The notes: a model not told the origin generated them from the sequence alone. Shown: positions 1 to 8,376, counted from the first letter of the stretch. The stretch: DNA of 50,399 nucleotides from Curvibacter lanceolatus ATCC 14669 (GCF_000381265.1 NZ_KB906285.1:1-50399), one strand, 5' to 3'. Translations and numbers: made by a program.

Positions 1-123
1 CCTATAACTTTGAATCCAATTCAAAGTCTGGTTATGCCAAGACGCAATACAAAAAATAAAATCTGATTCCAAACTCTATGAATTCGCCAGGCTGTTGCTA
101 ACCAACAGCCCAGCACCAAGTTA
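1..123 (+). other. 23S-5S rRNA spacer (3' part)
   Basis: AT-richer sequence immediately upstream of the 5S gene, as expected for the spacer after a 23S gene lying outside the window. It contains a clean hairpin: eight bases at 90-97 (GGCTGTTG) pair perfectly with 103-110 (CAACAGCC) around a five-base loop, probably part of the rRNA processing structure. The 23S end is not visible. Confidence 0.6.
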
Positions 124-238
124 TGCCTGATGACCATAGCGAGTTGGTCCCACTCCTTCCCATCCCGAACAGGACAGTGAAACAACTCCGCGCCGATGAT
201 AGTGCGGGTTCCCGTGTGAAAGTAGGTCATCGTCAGGC
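124..238 (+). rRNA. rrf: 5S ribosomal RNA
   Basis: The start TGCCTGATGACC and end GTCAGGC form the terminal helix I of a bacterial 5S rRNA. The interior carries the conserved segments CCCATCCCGAAC and GTGTGAAAGTAGG. Length is about 113-115 nt and the sequence is typical of Burkholderiales. A rho-independent terminator follows directly, so this is the last gene of an rRNA operon whose 16S and 23S genes lie to the left. The exact ends are uncertain by 1-2 bases. Confidence 0.97.
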
Positions 239-250
239 TCTTACAGCCCT

Positions 251-290
251 CAAAACCCCCTCCAGGCAACTGGCGGGGGTTTTGTCTTTG
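251..290 (+). terminator. Rho-independent terminator of the rRNA operon
   Basis: CAAAACCCCC at 251-260 pairs perfectly with GGGGGTTTTG at 275-284, and an inner helix CCAG/CTGG closes a GCAA tetraloop. A short T-rich run follows. It sits 12 bases after the 5S end. Confidence 0.9.
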
Positions 291-299
291 GGGGCGCGG

Positions 300-710
300 A
301 AACAATGGCCGTATGTATGCGACCTAGTCATCTGTCTAGGCGGTCGCCAGTTTCTTCTTGAGGATCCATTTCATCCATCCCCACCCTTGGTGGACACATG
401 GACTCTTCTGCCATCAATTTTCCATGTCTTTGGCCTGTGCCATGGTCAATGCAGCGCCGCCTCCGAGGCCAACATCCTTACTGCCTGCCAAGCTTCTGGC
501 GTATCAACCGCAGCGGCCTTGGCCAACAAGGCCTCAATACCAACCTGGAACACTGCGGGACAGTTGAAAGCGGTTCTGCTCACAAGCCTCGATTCATTGA
601 TTCGCGTTCAATCTTTGGTCTCGGTACCAAAACCATGACTACTTTTGACGCCACCCCAGGCTATGTTGTGTTCCAGGCCTGAAGGTGAGGCCGCTGAGCT
701 GAGCACAGAT
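300..710. other. Intergenic region without a convincing gene
   Basis: About 410 bases between the rRNA terminator and the end of the FadR-family gene. Short frames are open on the + strand but none has a recognisable start, motif or typical high-GC codon pattern. On the minus strand a stretch of plausible coding character (around 470-590) is broken by stops in all three frames, so a decayed gene is possible but could not be identified. Confidence 0.4.
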
Positions 711-1424
711 TCATGCCGCGTCTGGAATCACCCAACGCTCTGCTGCTGATCGGATGTGGGCCCGCATTGCAGACTCGGCCATCAGGGGGTCTCTTGCGAC
801 CAGGCAGCGGTAGATTTGTTCATGCTCGGCCAGTGCTGCACTCCAGGTGGGCTGGCTTTCCAGGCGATTTCGCATGTGGCTGGCCAAGGGGCGCTGTCGT
901 TCATCGAACAGGGTGCTGATCAAGGCGGTCAGCACTGAATTGCCGGCCATCTCGGCAATGCGCACATGAAACTCTCGGTCGTGGGCCAACACATCCCGGC
1001 CTGCAGCGATGTCGGCCCGCATGCCCTCGATGCTTTCGCGCACGCGCGCGAGTCCTTCCGGGGTCGCATTCACACAGGCCAGCACAATCACGGAGCCTTC
1101 CACCACGCCTCGGGCTTGCATCAATTCCGCAGGGCTCTCGCCCATCGGAATGGACAGGGCAGGGCGCCGCAACGCGCGTGCGCACACATAGACGCCCGAG
1201 CCCATGCGGATCTCTACGCTGCCTTCGATCTCGAGTGCGATCAGGGCTTCGCGTAGCGACGGTCGCGACACCCCCAACTGCTGCGCCAGGTCTCTCTCAG
1301 GTGGCAGGCGGCTGCCTTCGCGGAAGTCGCCACTTTGGATCAGCACGCGCACCCGGTCTGCAATCTGCTGATACAGGCGCCTGGGTTCCAGGCTCTTCTC
1401 CAGGTCGTTCATGGGTAGGTTCAT
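711..1424 (-). CDS. FadR-subfamily GntR transcriptional regulator (ExuR/UxuR-like)
   Basis: DNA-binding repressor with the GntR/FadR layout. The N-terminal winged helix-turn-helix (LYQQIADRVRVLI, then GSRLPPERDLAQQLGVSRPSLREALIALE) is followed by an all-helical FCD effector domain with its metal-binding histidines (HDREFH, later HEQIYR and MRAHI). About 237 residues from the start chosen here, normal for the family. The frame stays open to 1499, but that extension would be translated through two operator-like repeats (1429-1472), so a start at 1424 or the in-frame ATG at 1412 is preferred; neither has a strong ribosome site. Transcribed divergently from the ABC transporter and hexonate genes it probably represses. 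The ligand is inferred to be a hexuronate-pathway intermediate. Confidence 0.85.
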   Translation of the reverse strand: MNLPMNDLEKSLEPRRLYQQIADRVRVLIQSGDFREGSRLPPERDLAQQLGVSRPSLREALIALEIEGSVEIRMGSGVYVCARALRRPALSIPMGESPAELMQARGVVEGSVIVLACVNATPEGLARVRESIEGMRADIAAGRDVLAHDREFHVRIAEMAGNSVLTALISTLFDERQRPLASHMRNRLESQPTWSAALAEHEQIYRCLVARDPLMAESAMRAHIRSAAERWVIPDAA

Positions 1425-1428
1425 GTGG

Positions 1429-1472
1429 AATTTGGTCTGTCCAGTTGGGTGACCGATTTGGTCAGGCCAGTT
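1429..1472 (-). promoter_or_regulatory. Two tandem operator-like repeats before the FadR-family gene
   Basis: Read on the minus strand, 1472-1456 gives AACTGGCCTGACCAAAT and 1446-1430 gives AACTGGACAGACCAAAT: the same 17-mer with only three differences, repeated 26 bases apart. Both match the motif of the inverted repeat at 1577-1617 and resemble the known ExuR/UxuR site type (AAATTGG...ACCAATTT). They lie just upstream of the likely regulator start, suggesting autoregulation. Confidence 0.65.
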
Positions 1473-1576
1473 GGGCTGATGATGGAGTGTAAAGGCCATT
1501 CACGGCGCTATTCGCGCCGAAATGTTAGCAATATCAGGTATTGACGCGCAGTTGTTTGTGATTTCAGGGTTAACCC

Positions 1577-1617
1577 GGTAAGGCCAATTTTGGTTTTGTA
1601 TTCAAATTGGCCTTACC
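1577..1617. promoter_or_regulatory. Perfect 14-bp inverted repeat, operator of the ABC/hexonate operon
   Basis: GGTAAGGCCAATTT (1577-1590) and AAATTGGCCTTACC (1604-1617) are perfect inverted copies separated by 13 bases. Each arm is a copy of the motif AAyTGGmCwkACC also present twice at 1429-1472. The right arm abuts the ribosome site of the first permease gene, so bound repressor would cover the promoter or early transcript. Confidence 0.7.
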
Positions 1618-1632
1618 AAAAAAGAAAGGCCG

Positions 1633-2346
1633 GTGCTGCTCTTCAGCGCCGCCAACACCACCTTGAACTACGCTTTCGATTTCTCTGCCCCACTGGCCTA
1701 CGCGCCAGACCTGCTGGCCGGTGCGTGGACCACCTTGACGCTGTCGCTGGCTTCCACCTTTTTCGGCTTCCTGCTGGGGGTTTTGTGTGCGATCGCCAAC
1801 ACCAAGGGAACCCGTTGGATGGCCCGCTGCGCAGGGGCCTACATCGAGGTGATCCGCAACACGCCATTGCTGGTCCAGGTCTTCATTGTCTATTTCGGCC
1901 TTTCGTCACTTGGCTGGCAGGTGGGGGCGTTCACTGCTGCCACGGTGGCCCTGGTCGTCAACGTCGGGGCTTACACCAGCGAGATCGTGCGCGCCGGCAT
2001 TGAATCGATTCCAAAAGGCCAGTTGGAAGCCGCCGAATGCATTGGCTTGAGCCGTTGGCAAACGCTGCTGCATGTGGTGCTGCCCCCCGCCATCGAGCGG
2101 GTATACCCCGCGCTCACCAGCCAGTACGTGCTGCTGATGCTGGCCTCTTCGATCTGCTCCCAGATCTCGGCCGAAGAGCTGACCGCTGTGGCCAACCGCA
2201 TTCAGTCGGACACCTACCGCTCGGTGGAGACCTACCTGATCGTGGCCGTGGCTTACCTGTTGATGTCGCTGCTGATGCGGGGGCTGTTCTGGTTGCTGGC
2301 CCGCCTCGCTTTCCCACGCCGTCGCCGCCTTGGCACCCCCCTCTGA
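1633..2346 (+). CDS. ABC transporter permease, polar amino acid (HisMQ) type
   Basis: Inner-membrane permease of 237 residues with several hydrophobic helices. It carries the family's N-terminal signature (LAGAWTTLTLSLASTFFGFLLG), 'EVIRNTPLLVQVFIVYFGL', and the cytoplasmic EAA loop that contacts the ATPase (IPKGQLEAAECIGLSRWQ). The start is GTG, with a good purine-rich ribosome site (AAAGAAAGG, 1621-1629). First gene of the operon, immediately behind the operator at 1577-1617. The family is best known for amino acids; the downstream hexonate enzymes suggest a sugar acid instead, which is inference. Confidence 0.88.
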   Translation: MLLFSAANTTLNYAFDFSAPLAYAPDLLAGAWTTLTLSLASTFFGFLLGVLCAIANTKGTRWMARCAGAYIEVIRNTPLLVQVFIVYFGLSSLGWQVGAFTAATVALVVNVGAYTSEIVRAGIESIPKGQLEAAECIGLSRWQTLLHVVLPPAIERVYPALTSQYVLLMLASSICSQISAEELTAVANRIQSDTYRSVETYLIVAVAYLLMSLLMRGLFWLLARLAFPRRRRLGTPL

Positions 2347-2376
2347 CCTTTCACGGAACCTGTCACGGAGCACGAC

Positions 2377-3027
2377 ATGGGCTTTCTCAATGCAGCGCAC
2401 CTGCGCTTTCTGTTCGATGGTTTGTTGTGGACCGTGGGCCTGTCCTTGCTGGCTTTCGTCGGTGGTGGGCTACTGGGGTTTGCGGTGGCGCTGGGCAGCT
2501 CCTATGGCCCGCGTGGGTCGCGCCTGCTGGTGTCGCTTTACATCAAGCTGATCCAGGGCACGCCGCTCCTGGTGCTGTTGCCCCTGGCCTACTTCGGCTT
2601 GCCGGCATTGGGGTTGGACGTGGCGCCCTTGGCGGCAGCGGCCATGGCGCTGTCGATCTACGTGTCGGCCTACCTGGGTGAGATCTGGCGCGGTTGCATC
2701 GAGTCGGTGCCCCGCACCCAGGCCGAGGCCGCCGAATGCCTGGCTTTGCGCTGGCATCAGCGGGTCTGGCATGTGATCCTGCCGCAGGCCATCAAGATCG
2801 CCACCCCGCCCACCGTGGGCTTCATGGTGCAGATCGTCAAGAACACCTCGCTGGCCTCGGCCATCGGCTTTGTCGAGCTGGCCCGGGCCGGCCAGATCAT
2901 CAACAACTCCACCTTCGAGCCCTTCGTCATCTTCGTGATCGTTGCTGCGCTCTATTTCGTCCTGTGCTATCCGCTGTCGGTGCTGAGCCGTCGCCTCGAG
3001 AGGAAATTCCATGTCGCCCATCGTTGA
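2377..3027 (+). CDS. ABC transporter permease, polar amino acid (HisMQ) type, second subunit
   Basis: Second 216-residue permease of the same family, expected to form a heterodimer with the product of 1633-2346. Visible family features are the N-terminal helix with 'LLWTVGLSLLAFVGGGLLGF', 'IKLIQGTPLLVLLPLAYFGL', the EAA loop 'VPRTQAEAAECLALRWHQ' and 'MVQIVKNTSLASAIGFVEL'. It starts 30 bases after the first permease and its end overlaps the ATPase start by 17 bases, so the genes are translationally coupled. Confidence 0.88.
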   Translation: MGFLNAAHLRFLFDGLLWTVGLSLLAFVGGGLLGFAVALGSSYGPRGSRLLVSLYIKLIQGTPLLVLLPLAYFGLPALGLDVAPLAAAAMALSIYVSAYLGEIWRGCIESVPRTQAEAAECLALRWHQRVWHVILPQAIKIATPPTVGFMVQIVKNTSLASAIGFVELARAGQIINNSTFEPFVIFVIVAALYFVLCYPLSVLSRRLERKFHVAHR

Positions 3028-3739
3028 GATCGACAACATCTCCAAGTGCTTTGGCAGCACGCGTGTGCTTGAAGGCGTGTCCTTCACCGTGCGAAAGGGC
3101 TCGGTGGTGGCCATCATCGGGCAAAGCGGCTCCGGCAAGAGCACGGCCTTGCGTTGCATCGACCGGCTCGAGACGGTGGACAGCGGCCACATCAAGGTTT
3201 GTGGTCACGATGTGACCGGCCCGGGGCTGGACCTGCACCAGCTGCGGCGCGACGTGGGCATCGTGTTCCAGAGCTACAACCTGTTCCCCCACCTCACGGT
3301 GCTGCAGAACATCATGCTGGCCCCTCGCCTGGTTCAGAAGGCCCGCAAGCCCCAGGCCCGCGACACCGCCATGGCCGTGCTCAACCAGGTGGGCCTGGCC
3401 GACAAGGCCGATCACTACCCCTCGCAGCTCTCGGGTGGGCAGCAGCAGCGTGTGGCCATCGCCCGCTCGCTGGCCATGTCGCCCCAGCTCATGCTGTTCG
3501 ACGAGGTGACCTCGGCCCTCGACCCGCAACTCACCGGAGAGGTGCTGCGTGTGATGGAGCGCCTGGCCGCCGACGGCATGACCATGATCCTGGTCACCCA
3601 CGAGATGGCCTTTGCCCGCAAGGTGGCCGACGAGGTCATCTTCATGCACCGCGGCCGCGTGTGGGAGCACGGGCCGGCCTCCATCCTCGATGCGCCCGCC
3701 ACCACCGAGTTGCGCGATTTCGTCGGCAACGGCCTCTGA
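3011..3739 (+). CDS. ABC transporter ATP-binding protein, GlnQ/HisP type
   Basis: 242-residue cytoplasmic ATPase that powers the two permeases. Walker A GQSGSGKST lies near residues 37-45, a Q-loop (FQSYNLFPHLTV), the ABC signature LSGGQQQRVAIARSL, Walker B LMLFDEVTSALDP and the H-loop VTHEM. Usual length and motif order, with no defect visible. Its start lies inside the end of the second permease. The LFPHLTV and TSALDP forms place it in the polar amino acid importer family. Confidence 0.93.
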   Translation: MSPIVEIDNISKCFGSTRVLEGVSFTVRKGSVVAIIGQSGSGKSTALRCIDRLETVDSGHIKVCGHDVTGPGLDLHQLRRDVGIVFQSYNLFPHLTVLQNIMLAPRLVQKARKPQARDTAMAVLNQVGLADKADHYPSQLSGGQQQRVAIARSLAMSPQLMLFDEVTSALDPQLTGEVLRVMERLAADGMTMILVTHEMAFARKVADEVIFMHRGRVWEHGPASILDAPATTELRDFVGNGL

Positions 3740-3775
3740 TCTGCCTTCCCTCATTCATCCCTAGGAGACAAACCC

Positions 3776-4549
3776 ATGAAAGCCCGTCGTTCCCTCTTGC
3801 TGCACACCTTGCTGGCCTCGGCCGCCCTGCTGGCCCTGTGCCAGGCACCGGCCCATGCCGATCTGCTCAAAGACATCCGCGAGGCCAAGAAGATCCGCAT
3901 CGCGCAGGACACGGGCTCGCCCCCTTATGGCTTCGTGGACGATGCCCTGAAGCCCGTGGGCTCCGACGTCGAGACCGCCCAACTGCTGGCCCAGGACCTG
4001 GGCGTGGCCCTCGAAATGGTGCAGACCACCAGCCCCAACCGCATCCCCTTCCTGCAGACCGGCAAGGCCGACATCGTGATCGCCTCGCTGTCCGTCACCC
4101 CCGAGCGTGAAAAGGTCATCGACTTCTCTGTGCCCTATGCCCAGATCCAGGCCGTGGTGGCCGGCCCCAAGGGCGCCGACATCAAGGGCTTTGACGACCT
4201 CAACGGCAAGCGCGTGGCCACCACCCGGGGCTCCAACAACGACAAGGTGGCCACCCAGGCCGCCAAGGGCGCCCAGATGGTGCGCTACGACGACGACGCC
4301 ACCCTGGTCACCGCCACCGTCAGTGGCCAGGCCGACATCATCGCCACCTCGCCCGCCATCGTGAACACCGTGCTGGCCAAGGCCCCCCAGAAAGACCTGG
4401 CCATCAAGTTCGTGATGCAGACCGTGCCCCTGGGCATCGGCCTGCGCAAGAACGAGCCCGAACTCAAGGCCTGGCTCAACGACTGGATCAAGCGCAACAC
4501 CGACAACGGCAAGCTGGGCGCCATCTACAAGAAGTACCACGGCGGCTGA
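3776..4549 (+). CDS. Periplasmic substrate-binding protein of the ABC importer (SBP family 3)
   Basis: 257 residues. Signal peptide of about 28 residues (basic start, hydrophobic core, cleavage after AHA). The mature part shows family-3 hallmarks: a first lobe with 'GSPPYGFVDD', the 'RIPFLQTGKADIVIA' segment whose Arg normally holds a substrate carboxylate, the 'SVTPEREKVIDFS' signature, and the second-lobe 'RGSNND' loop. A good ribosome site (TAGGAGACA) precedes the ATG, 36 bases after the ATPase. The carboxylate-binding arginine is also compatible with a sugar acid. Confidence 0.9.
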   Translation: MKARRSLLLHTLLASAALLALCQAPAHADLLKDIREAKKIRIAQDTGSPPYGFVDDALKPVGSDVETAQLLAQDLGVALEMVQTTSPNRIPFLQTGKADIVIASLSVTPEREKVIDFSVPYAQIQAVVAGPKGADIKGFDDLNGKRVATTRGSNNDKVATQAAKGAQMVRYDDDATLVTATVSGQADIIATSPAIVNTVLAKAPQKDLAIKFVMQTVPLGIGLRKNEPELKAWLNDWIKRNTDNGKLGAIYKKYHGG

Positions 4550-4608
4550 GCCGTTCCAAGCCCTGTTGCCGTTCCCATCCCACATCCACCCGACATCGAG
4601 ATCCCGCC

Positions 4609-5619
4609 ATGCTGACCGTCATCTGTGAAACCCCTGGAACCCTGCGCGCCCTGGAGCGCGACCGCCCCAGCCGCGGCGAGGGCGAGGTGCTGGTGCGCGT
4701 CAAGCGCGTGGGGGTGTGCGGCACCGACCTGCACATCTTCACCGGCAACCAGCCCTTCTTGCAGTACCCCCGTGTCATGGGGCATGAGCTGTCCGGGGTG
4801 GTCGAAGAGGCCGTGCCCGGCGGCCGCCTGGCCGTGGGCGATGTGGTGTACGTGATGCCCTACCTGTCTTGCGGGCAGTGCGTGGCCTGCCGGCAGGGCA
4901 AGACCAACTGCTGCGTCAACATCCAGGTGCTGGGCGTGCACCGCGACGGCGCCTTCACCGAGTATCTGTCGCTGCCCGAAGCCTTTGTGCACAAGGCCGA
5001 GGGCGTCACGCTCGACCAGGCCGCCATGATCGAGTTCCTGGCCATCGGCGCCCACGCGGTGCGCCGGGGCCGGGTGCAAGCCGGCCAGCGCGTGCTGGTG
5101 GTCGGGGCCGGGCCCATCGGCATGGCCGCCATGATCTTCGCCCGCCTGCGCGGCGCTGAAGTCACCGCCCTCGACGGCCGTCAGGACCGGCTCGACTTCT
5201 GCCAGCGCGAGCTGGGCGTGGCGCGCACCGTGGCCCTGGGGGAGGGCGATGAGGCCCAACTGGCCGCCGCCACCCAAAACGAATTTTTTGACCTGGTGTT
5301 CGACGCCACCGGCAACGCCCGGGCCATCGAGCGCGGCTTCGGCTTTGTGGCCCATGGGGGCCAATACGTGCTGATCTCGGTGGTGCGCGACACCATCAGC
5401 TTCTCCGACCCCGAGTTCCACAAGCGCGAAACCACCTTGCTGGGCAGCCGCAACGCCACCACCGAAGACTTCGAAACCGTGTTGAGCGCCATGCGCGCCG
5501 GCCAGGTGCCCACCGCCGCCCTCAACACCCACCGCATGGCCCTGGCCGATGTGCCGGCCGCCTTTGCCACCTTGCTCGACCCCAAGCAGGGCGTGGTCAA
5601 GGCCATCGTCGAAATCTGA
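4609..5619 (+). CDS. Zinc-dependent dehydrogenase, LgoD/RspB-like (probable L-galactonate or hexonate 5-dehydrogenase)
   Basis: 336-residue medium-chain dehydrogenase. Catalytic zinc ligands are visible (VCGTDLH and GHE), as are the four structural-zinc cysteines in CGQCVACRQGKTNCC. The NAD(P) Rossmann motif is VVGAGPIGMAA, and the late 'TLLGSRNAT' segment is typical of the RspB/LgoD group. LgoD of E. coli oxidises L-galactonate to D-tagaturonate, which is exactly the substrate the next gene would reduce. Gulonate or another hexonate cannot be excluded. Sits between the transporter and the UxaB-like gene on the same strand. Confidence 0.8.
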   Translation: MLTVICETPGTLRALERDRPSRGEGEVLVRVKRVGVCGTDLHIFTGNQPFLQYPRVMGHELSGVVEEAVPGGRLAVGDVVYVMPYLSCGQCVACRQGKTNCCVNIQVLGVHRDGAFTEYLSLPEAFVHKAEGVTLDQAAMIEFLAIGAHAVRRGRVQAGQRVLVVGAGPIGMAAMIFARLRGAEVTALDGRQDRLDFCQRELGVARTVALGEGDEAQLAAATQNEFFDLVFDATGNARAIERGFGFVAHGGQYVLISVVRDTISFSDPEFHKRETTLLGSRNATTEDFETVLSAMRAGQVPTAALNTHRMALADVPAAFATLLDPKQGVVKAIVEI

Positions 5620-5650
5620 GCCCCAAGCCGTACACGCCACCCTACACGCC

Positions 5651-6802
5651 ATGGTCCAGCCCATTCTCCAGTTCGGCACCAGCCGTTTTCTGCAGGCCCA
5701 CGTCGACCTGTTCATTGCCGAAGCCCTGGCCGGCGCCCCAGGCGCGGGTGAGGCCCTGGGCGGCATCACCGTCGTGCAGACCACCGACCGCGCCGATGGG
5801 GCGGCGCGCATCGCCGCGTTGGCCGACGGCAAAGGCTACCCGGTGCGCGTGCGGGGGCTGGCCGGTGGCCAACGGGTCGACCGCCTGCAGCACTGCCTGG
5901 CTGTGCGCGAGGCCTGGCACGCCAGCACCCACTGGCCCGCCTTGCGCCAGGCCGTGGCCCAGGGCGAAGTGCAAGTGATCGTCTCCAACACCGGCGACCA
6001 GGGCTATGGCCTGAGCGCGCAGGATGGCCCCGCGCTGCTGGCCGCAGGCAGCCCCGCCCCGCAGAGCTTCCCGGCCAAACTGCTCGTGTTGCTGCACGGG
6101 CGCTGGCAACAGACCCCCAACAAAACCCTCACCTTGATGCCCTGTGAGCTGGTAGAGCGCAATGGCGATGTGCTGCGCGACCTGGTCGGCCAGCTGGCCC
6201 GCCAGTGGGGCCTGCCCGAGGGCCTGCAACAGTGGCTGCAGGGCAGCCCCAGCGGGCTGGTCTGGGCCAACTCCCTGGTCGATCGCATCGTCTCCGAGGC
6301 CATCGAGCCCGTCGGCGCCGTGGCAGAGCCCTATGCCGTGTGGGTGGTCGAGCGCCAGGCCGGCCTGCAACTGCCCTGCCGGCACCCGGCGATCGTGCTC
6401 ACCGACGACCTGGCCGCGCACGAGCGCCTCAAGCTGTTCCTGCTCAACGCCGGCCACACCTTTCTGGCCGAGCGCTGGCTGCTCGACCAGCGCCCTGCAG
6501 CCGAGACCGTGCGCCAGGCCATGGCCGATGCCCCCCTGCGGGCGGAGCTGGAGGCCTTGTGGCGCGACGAGATCCTGCCTGTGTTCCAGGCCCTGGGTGA
6601 AGGCCCCCAGGCCGAGGCCTACCTGCGCGATGTGCGCGAGCGCTTCGAAAACCCCTTTCTGGAGCACCGCATCGCCGACATCGCCCAGAACCACGCGGCC
6701 AAGAAGCAGCGGCGCCTCGCCCCCATCGTGGCGCTGGCGGCCCAGCGTGCCCCTGGCTTGCTGCAGCCGCGTCTGCAGGCCGCACTGGCCACCCCGAATT
6801 GA
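5651..6802 (+). CDS. Mannitol-dehydrogenase-family oxidoreductase, UxaB-like (tagaturonate reductase)
   Basis: 383-residue polyol/hexonate dehydrogenase. The start ATG at 5651 begins MVQPILQFGTSRFLQAHVD, the usual N-terminal nucleotide-binding motif. Further family marks are 'NSLVDRIV', 'LTLMPCELVERNGDVL' and 'LLNAGHTFLA'. Expected to convert D-tagaturonate to D-altronate with NADH. It is about 100 residues shorter than E. coli UxaB, so UxuB-like or another member of the family is possible. The neighbouring altronate dehydratase argues for altronate as product. It starts 31 bases after the zinc dehydrogenase. Confidence 0.78.
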   Translation: MVQPILQFGTSRFLQAHVDLFIAEALAGAPGAGEALGGITVVQTTDRADGAARIAALADGKGYPVRVRGLAGGQRVDRLQHCLAVREAWHASTHWPALRQAVAQGEVQVIVSNTGDQGYGLSAQDGPALLAAGSPAPQSFPAKLLVLLHGRWQQTPNKTLTLMPCELVERNGDVLRDLVGQLARQWGLPEGLQQWLQGSPSGLVWANSLVDRIVSEAIEPVGAVAEPYAVWVVERQAGLQLPCRHPAIVLTDDLAAHERLKLFLLNAGHTFLAERWLLDQRPAAETVRQAMADAPLRAELEALWRDEILPVFQALGEGPQAEAYLRDVRERFENPFLEHRIADIAQNHAAKKQRRLAPIVALAAQRAPGLLQPRLQAALATPN

Positions 6803-6837
6803 CGCGCCCCCAAACCGCCCCCACTCTGCGCCCTTCC

Positions 6838-8376
6838 ATGACCACCGAACCCCACACCCCAGCGCCCGCCCTGCAACTGTCCGCCCTCGACAACGTCGCC
6901 GTGGCCCGCCAGGCCCTGGTGCCTGGGCAGGCCCTGGCGCTGGGCGCCGGCCCGGCCGTGCTCGTGCGCGAGCCCATTGCCTCCGGCCACAAGGTGGCCT
7001 TGCAGCCCATCGCCAAGGGCCAGCCGGTCTACAAATATGGGCAGCGCATCGGCCTGGCCAGTGCCGACATCGCACCGGGCCAGCACGTGCATGTGCACAA
7101 CCTGGCCATGGCCGGCAGCGAGGGCACCCAGCAGCCCGGCCAGGGCTACGTGCCCACCGTGCCGGCCGAGCAGGACCTGGGCTTTGACGGCTACCTCCGC
7201 CCCGATGGCCGCGTGGGCACGCGCAACTACCTGGGCGTGATCGCCAGCGTCAACTGCTCGGCCACCGTGTGCCGTCACATTGCCGACGCCTTCAAGGGCG
7301 AGGCCCTGACCGCCTACCCGCATGTCGATGGCGTGGTCGCCATCACCCATGGCAGCGGCTGCGGCATGGGCGATGGCGAAGGCCTGGCCCTGTTGCAACG
7401 CACCTTGCGCGGCTACGCCAACCACCCCAACTTTGCCGGCGTGCTGGTGATCGGCCTGGGCTGCGAGGTCAACCAGATCGCCCCCCTGGTCAGCGAGCTG
7501 GCGGCCCGCCCGGCTGGCCTGCTGGCCAGCCTCACCATCCAGGACGAAGGCGGCACCCGCGAGACCATTGCCGCCGGCAAAGCCCTGCTGCACACCATGC
7601 TGCAGCAGGCCAACCAGGCCCGGCGCCAACGCGTGCCGCTGTCGCACCTCACGGTCGGCCTGCAGTGCGGCGGCTCGGACGGCTACTCGGGCATCAGCGC
7701 CAACCCGGTGCTGGGGGCGGCGGTCGATCTGCTGGTGCGCCACGGCGGCCGCGCCATCCTGTCCGAAACCCCCGAGATCTATGGCGCCGAGCATCTGCTC
7801 ACCCACCGCGCCGCCAGCCCCGAGGTGGCCCAGCGCCTGATGCAGCGCGTGGCCTGGTGGGAGCGCTATGCCGCGCTGCACGGTGGCGACCTCAACAACA
7901 ACCCCTCCCCCGGCAACAAGGCCGGCGGCATCACCACCATCCTTGAAAAATCGCTCGGCGCGGTGGCCAAGGCCGGCTCCACCGGCCTCATGGAAGTGCT
8001 CGAATACGCCCAGCCCGTGCAGGCCCAGGGCCTGGTGTTCATGGACACCCCAGGCTACGACCCGGTCTCGGCCACCGGCCAGGTGGCCGGCGGCGCCAAC
8101 CTGATCTGCTTCACCACCGGGCGCGGCAGCACCTACGGTTGCAAGCCCACGCCCTCGCTCAAGCTGGCCTCCAACACCCCCATGTTCCAGCGCATGGTGC
8201 TCGACATGGACTTTGACTGCGGCGGCGTGGTCGATGGCCGCCAGACCGTGCTCGAAGCGGGCCAGCAGCTGTTTGCCCTCATGCTGGCCACCGCCTCGGG
8301 CCAACGCAGCAAAAGCGAGGACAACGGCCTGGGCGACAACGAATTCCTGCCCTGGCAGTTGGGGGCGGTCATGTAG
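6838..8376 (+). CDS. uxaA: Altronate dehydratase
   Basis: 512 residues against about 495 for E. coli UxaA. The N-terminal SAF-like domain is clear ('ALDNVAVARQAL', 'SGHKVALQPIAKG', 'YGQRIGLASADIAPGQHVH'), followed by the large dehydratase domain with 'DGYLRPDGRVGTRNYLGV', 'HGSGCGMGD', 'LQCGGSDGYSGISANP' and 'TGRGSTYGCKPTPSLKLAS'. Converts D-altronate to 2-keto-3-deoxygluconate (KDG). A TTG start at 6799 overlapping the previous gene is possible; the ATG at 6838 leaves a more natural N-terminus. KDG kinase and aldolase are not in the window. Confidence 0.92.
   Translation: MTTEPHTPAPALQLSALDNVAVARQALVPGQALALGAGPAVLVREPIASGHKVALQPIAKGQPVYKYGQRIGLASADIAPGQHVHVHNLAMAGSEGTQQPGQGYVPTVPAEQDLGFDGYLRPDGRVGTRNYLGVIASVNCSATVCRHIADAFKGEALTAYPHVDGVVAITHGSGCGMGDGEGLALLQRTLRGYANHPNFAGVLVIGLGCEVNQIAPLVSELAARPAGLLASLTIQDEGGTRETIAAGKALLHTMLQQANQARRQRVPLSHLTVGLQCGGSDGYSGISANPVLGAAVDLLVRHGGRAILSETPEIYGAEHLLTHRAASPEVAQRLMQRVAWWERYAALHGGDLNNNPSPGNKAGGITTILEKSLGAVAKAGSTGLMEVLEYAQPVQAQGLVFMDTPGYDPVSATGQVAGGANLICFTTGRGSTYGCKPTPSLKLASNTPMFQRMVLDMDFDCGGVVDGRQTVLEAGQQLFALMLATASGQRSKSEDNGLGDNEFLPWQLGAVM

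Noticed and set aside
123-638. 171-residue open frame across the 5S gene
   Set aside because: It runs through the 5S rRNA and its terminator; no coding signal.
1425-1499. N-terminal extension of the FadR-family protein
   Set aside because: It would translate two operator-like repeats and has no family resemblance; a start at 1424 or 1412 fits better.
4525-5832. Long minus-strand frame opposite the zinc dehydrogenase
   Set aside because: Antisense shadow of a clear enzyme gene in high-GC DNA; sequence is His/Gly/Ala-rich without motifs.
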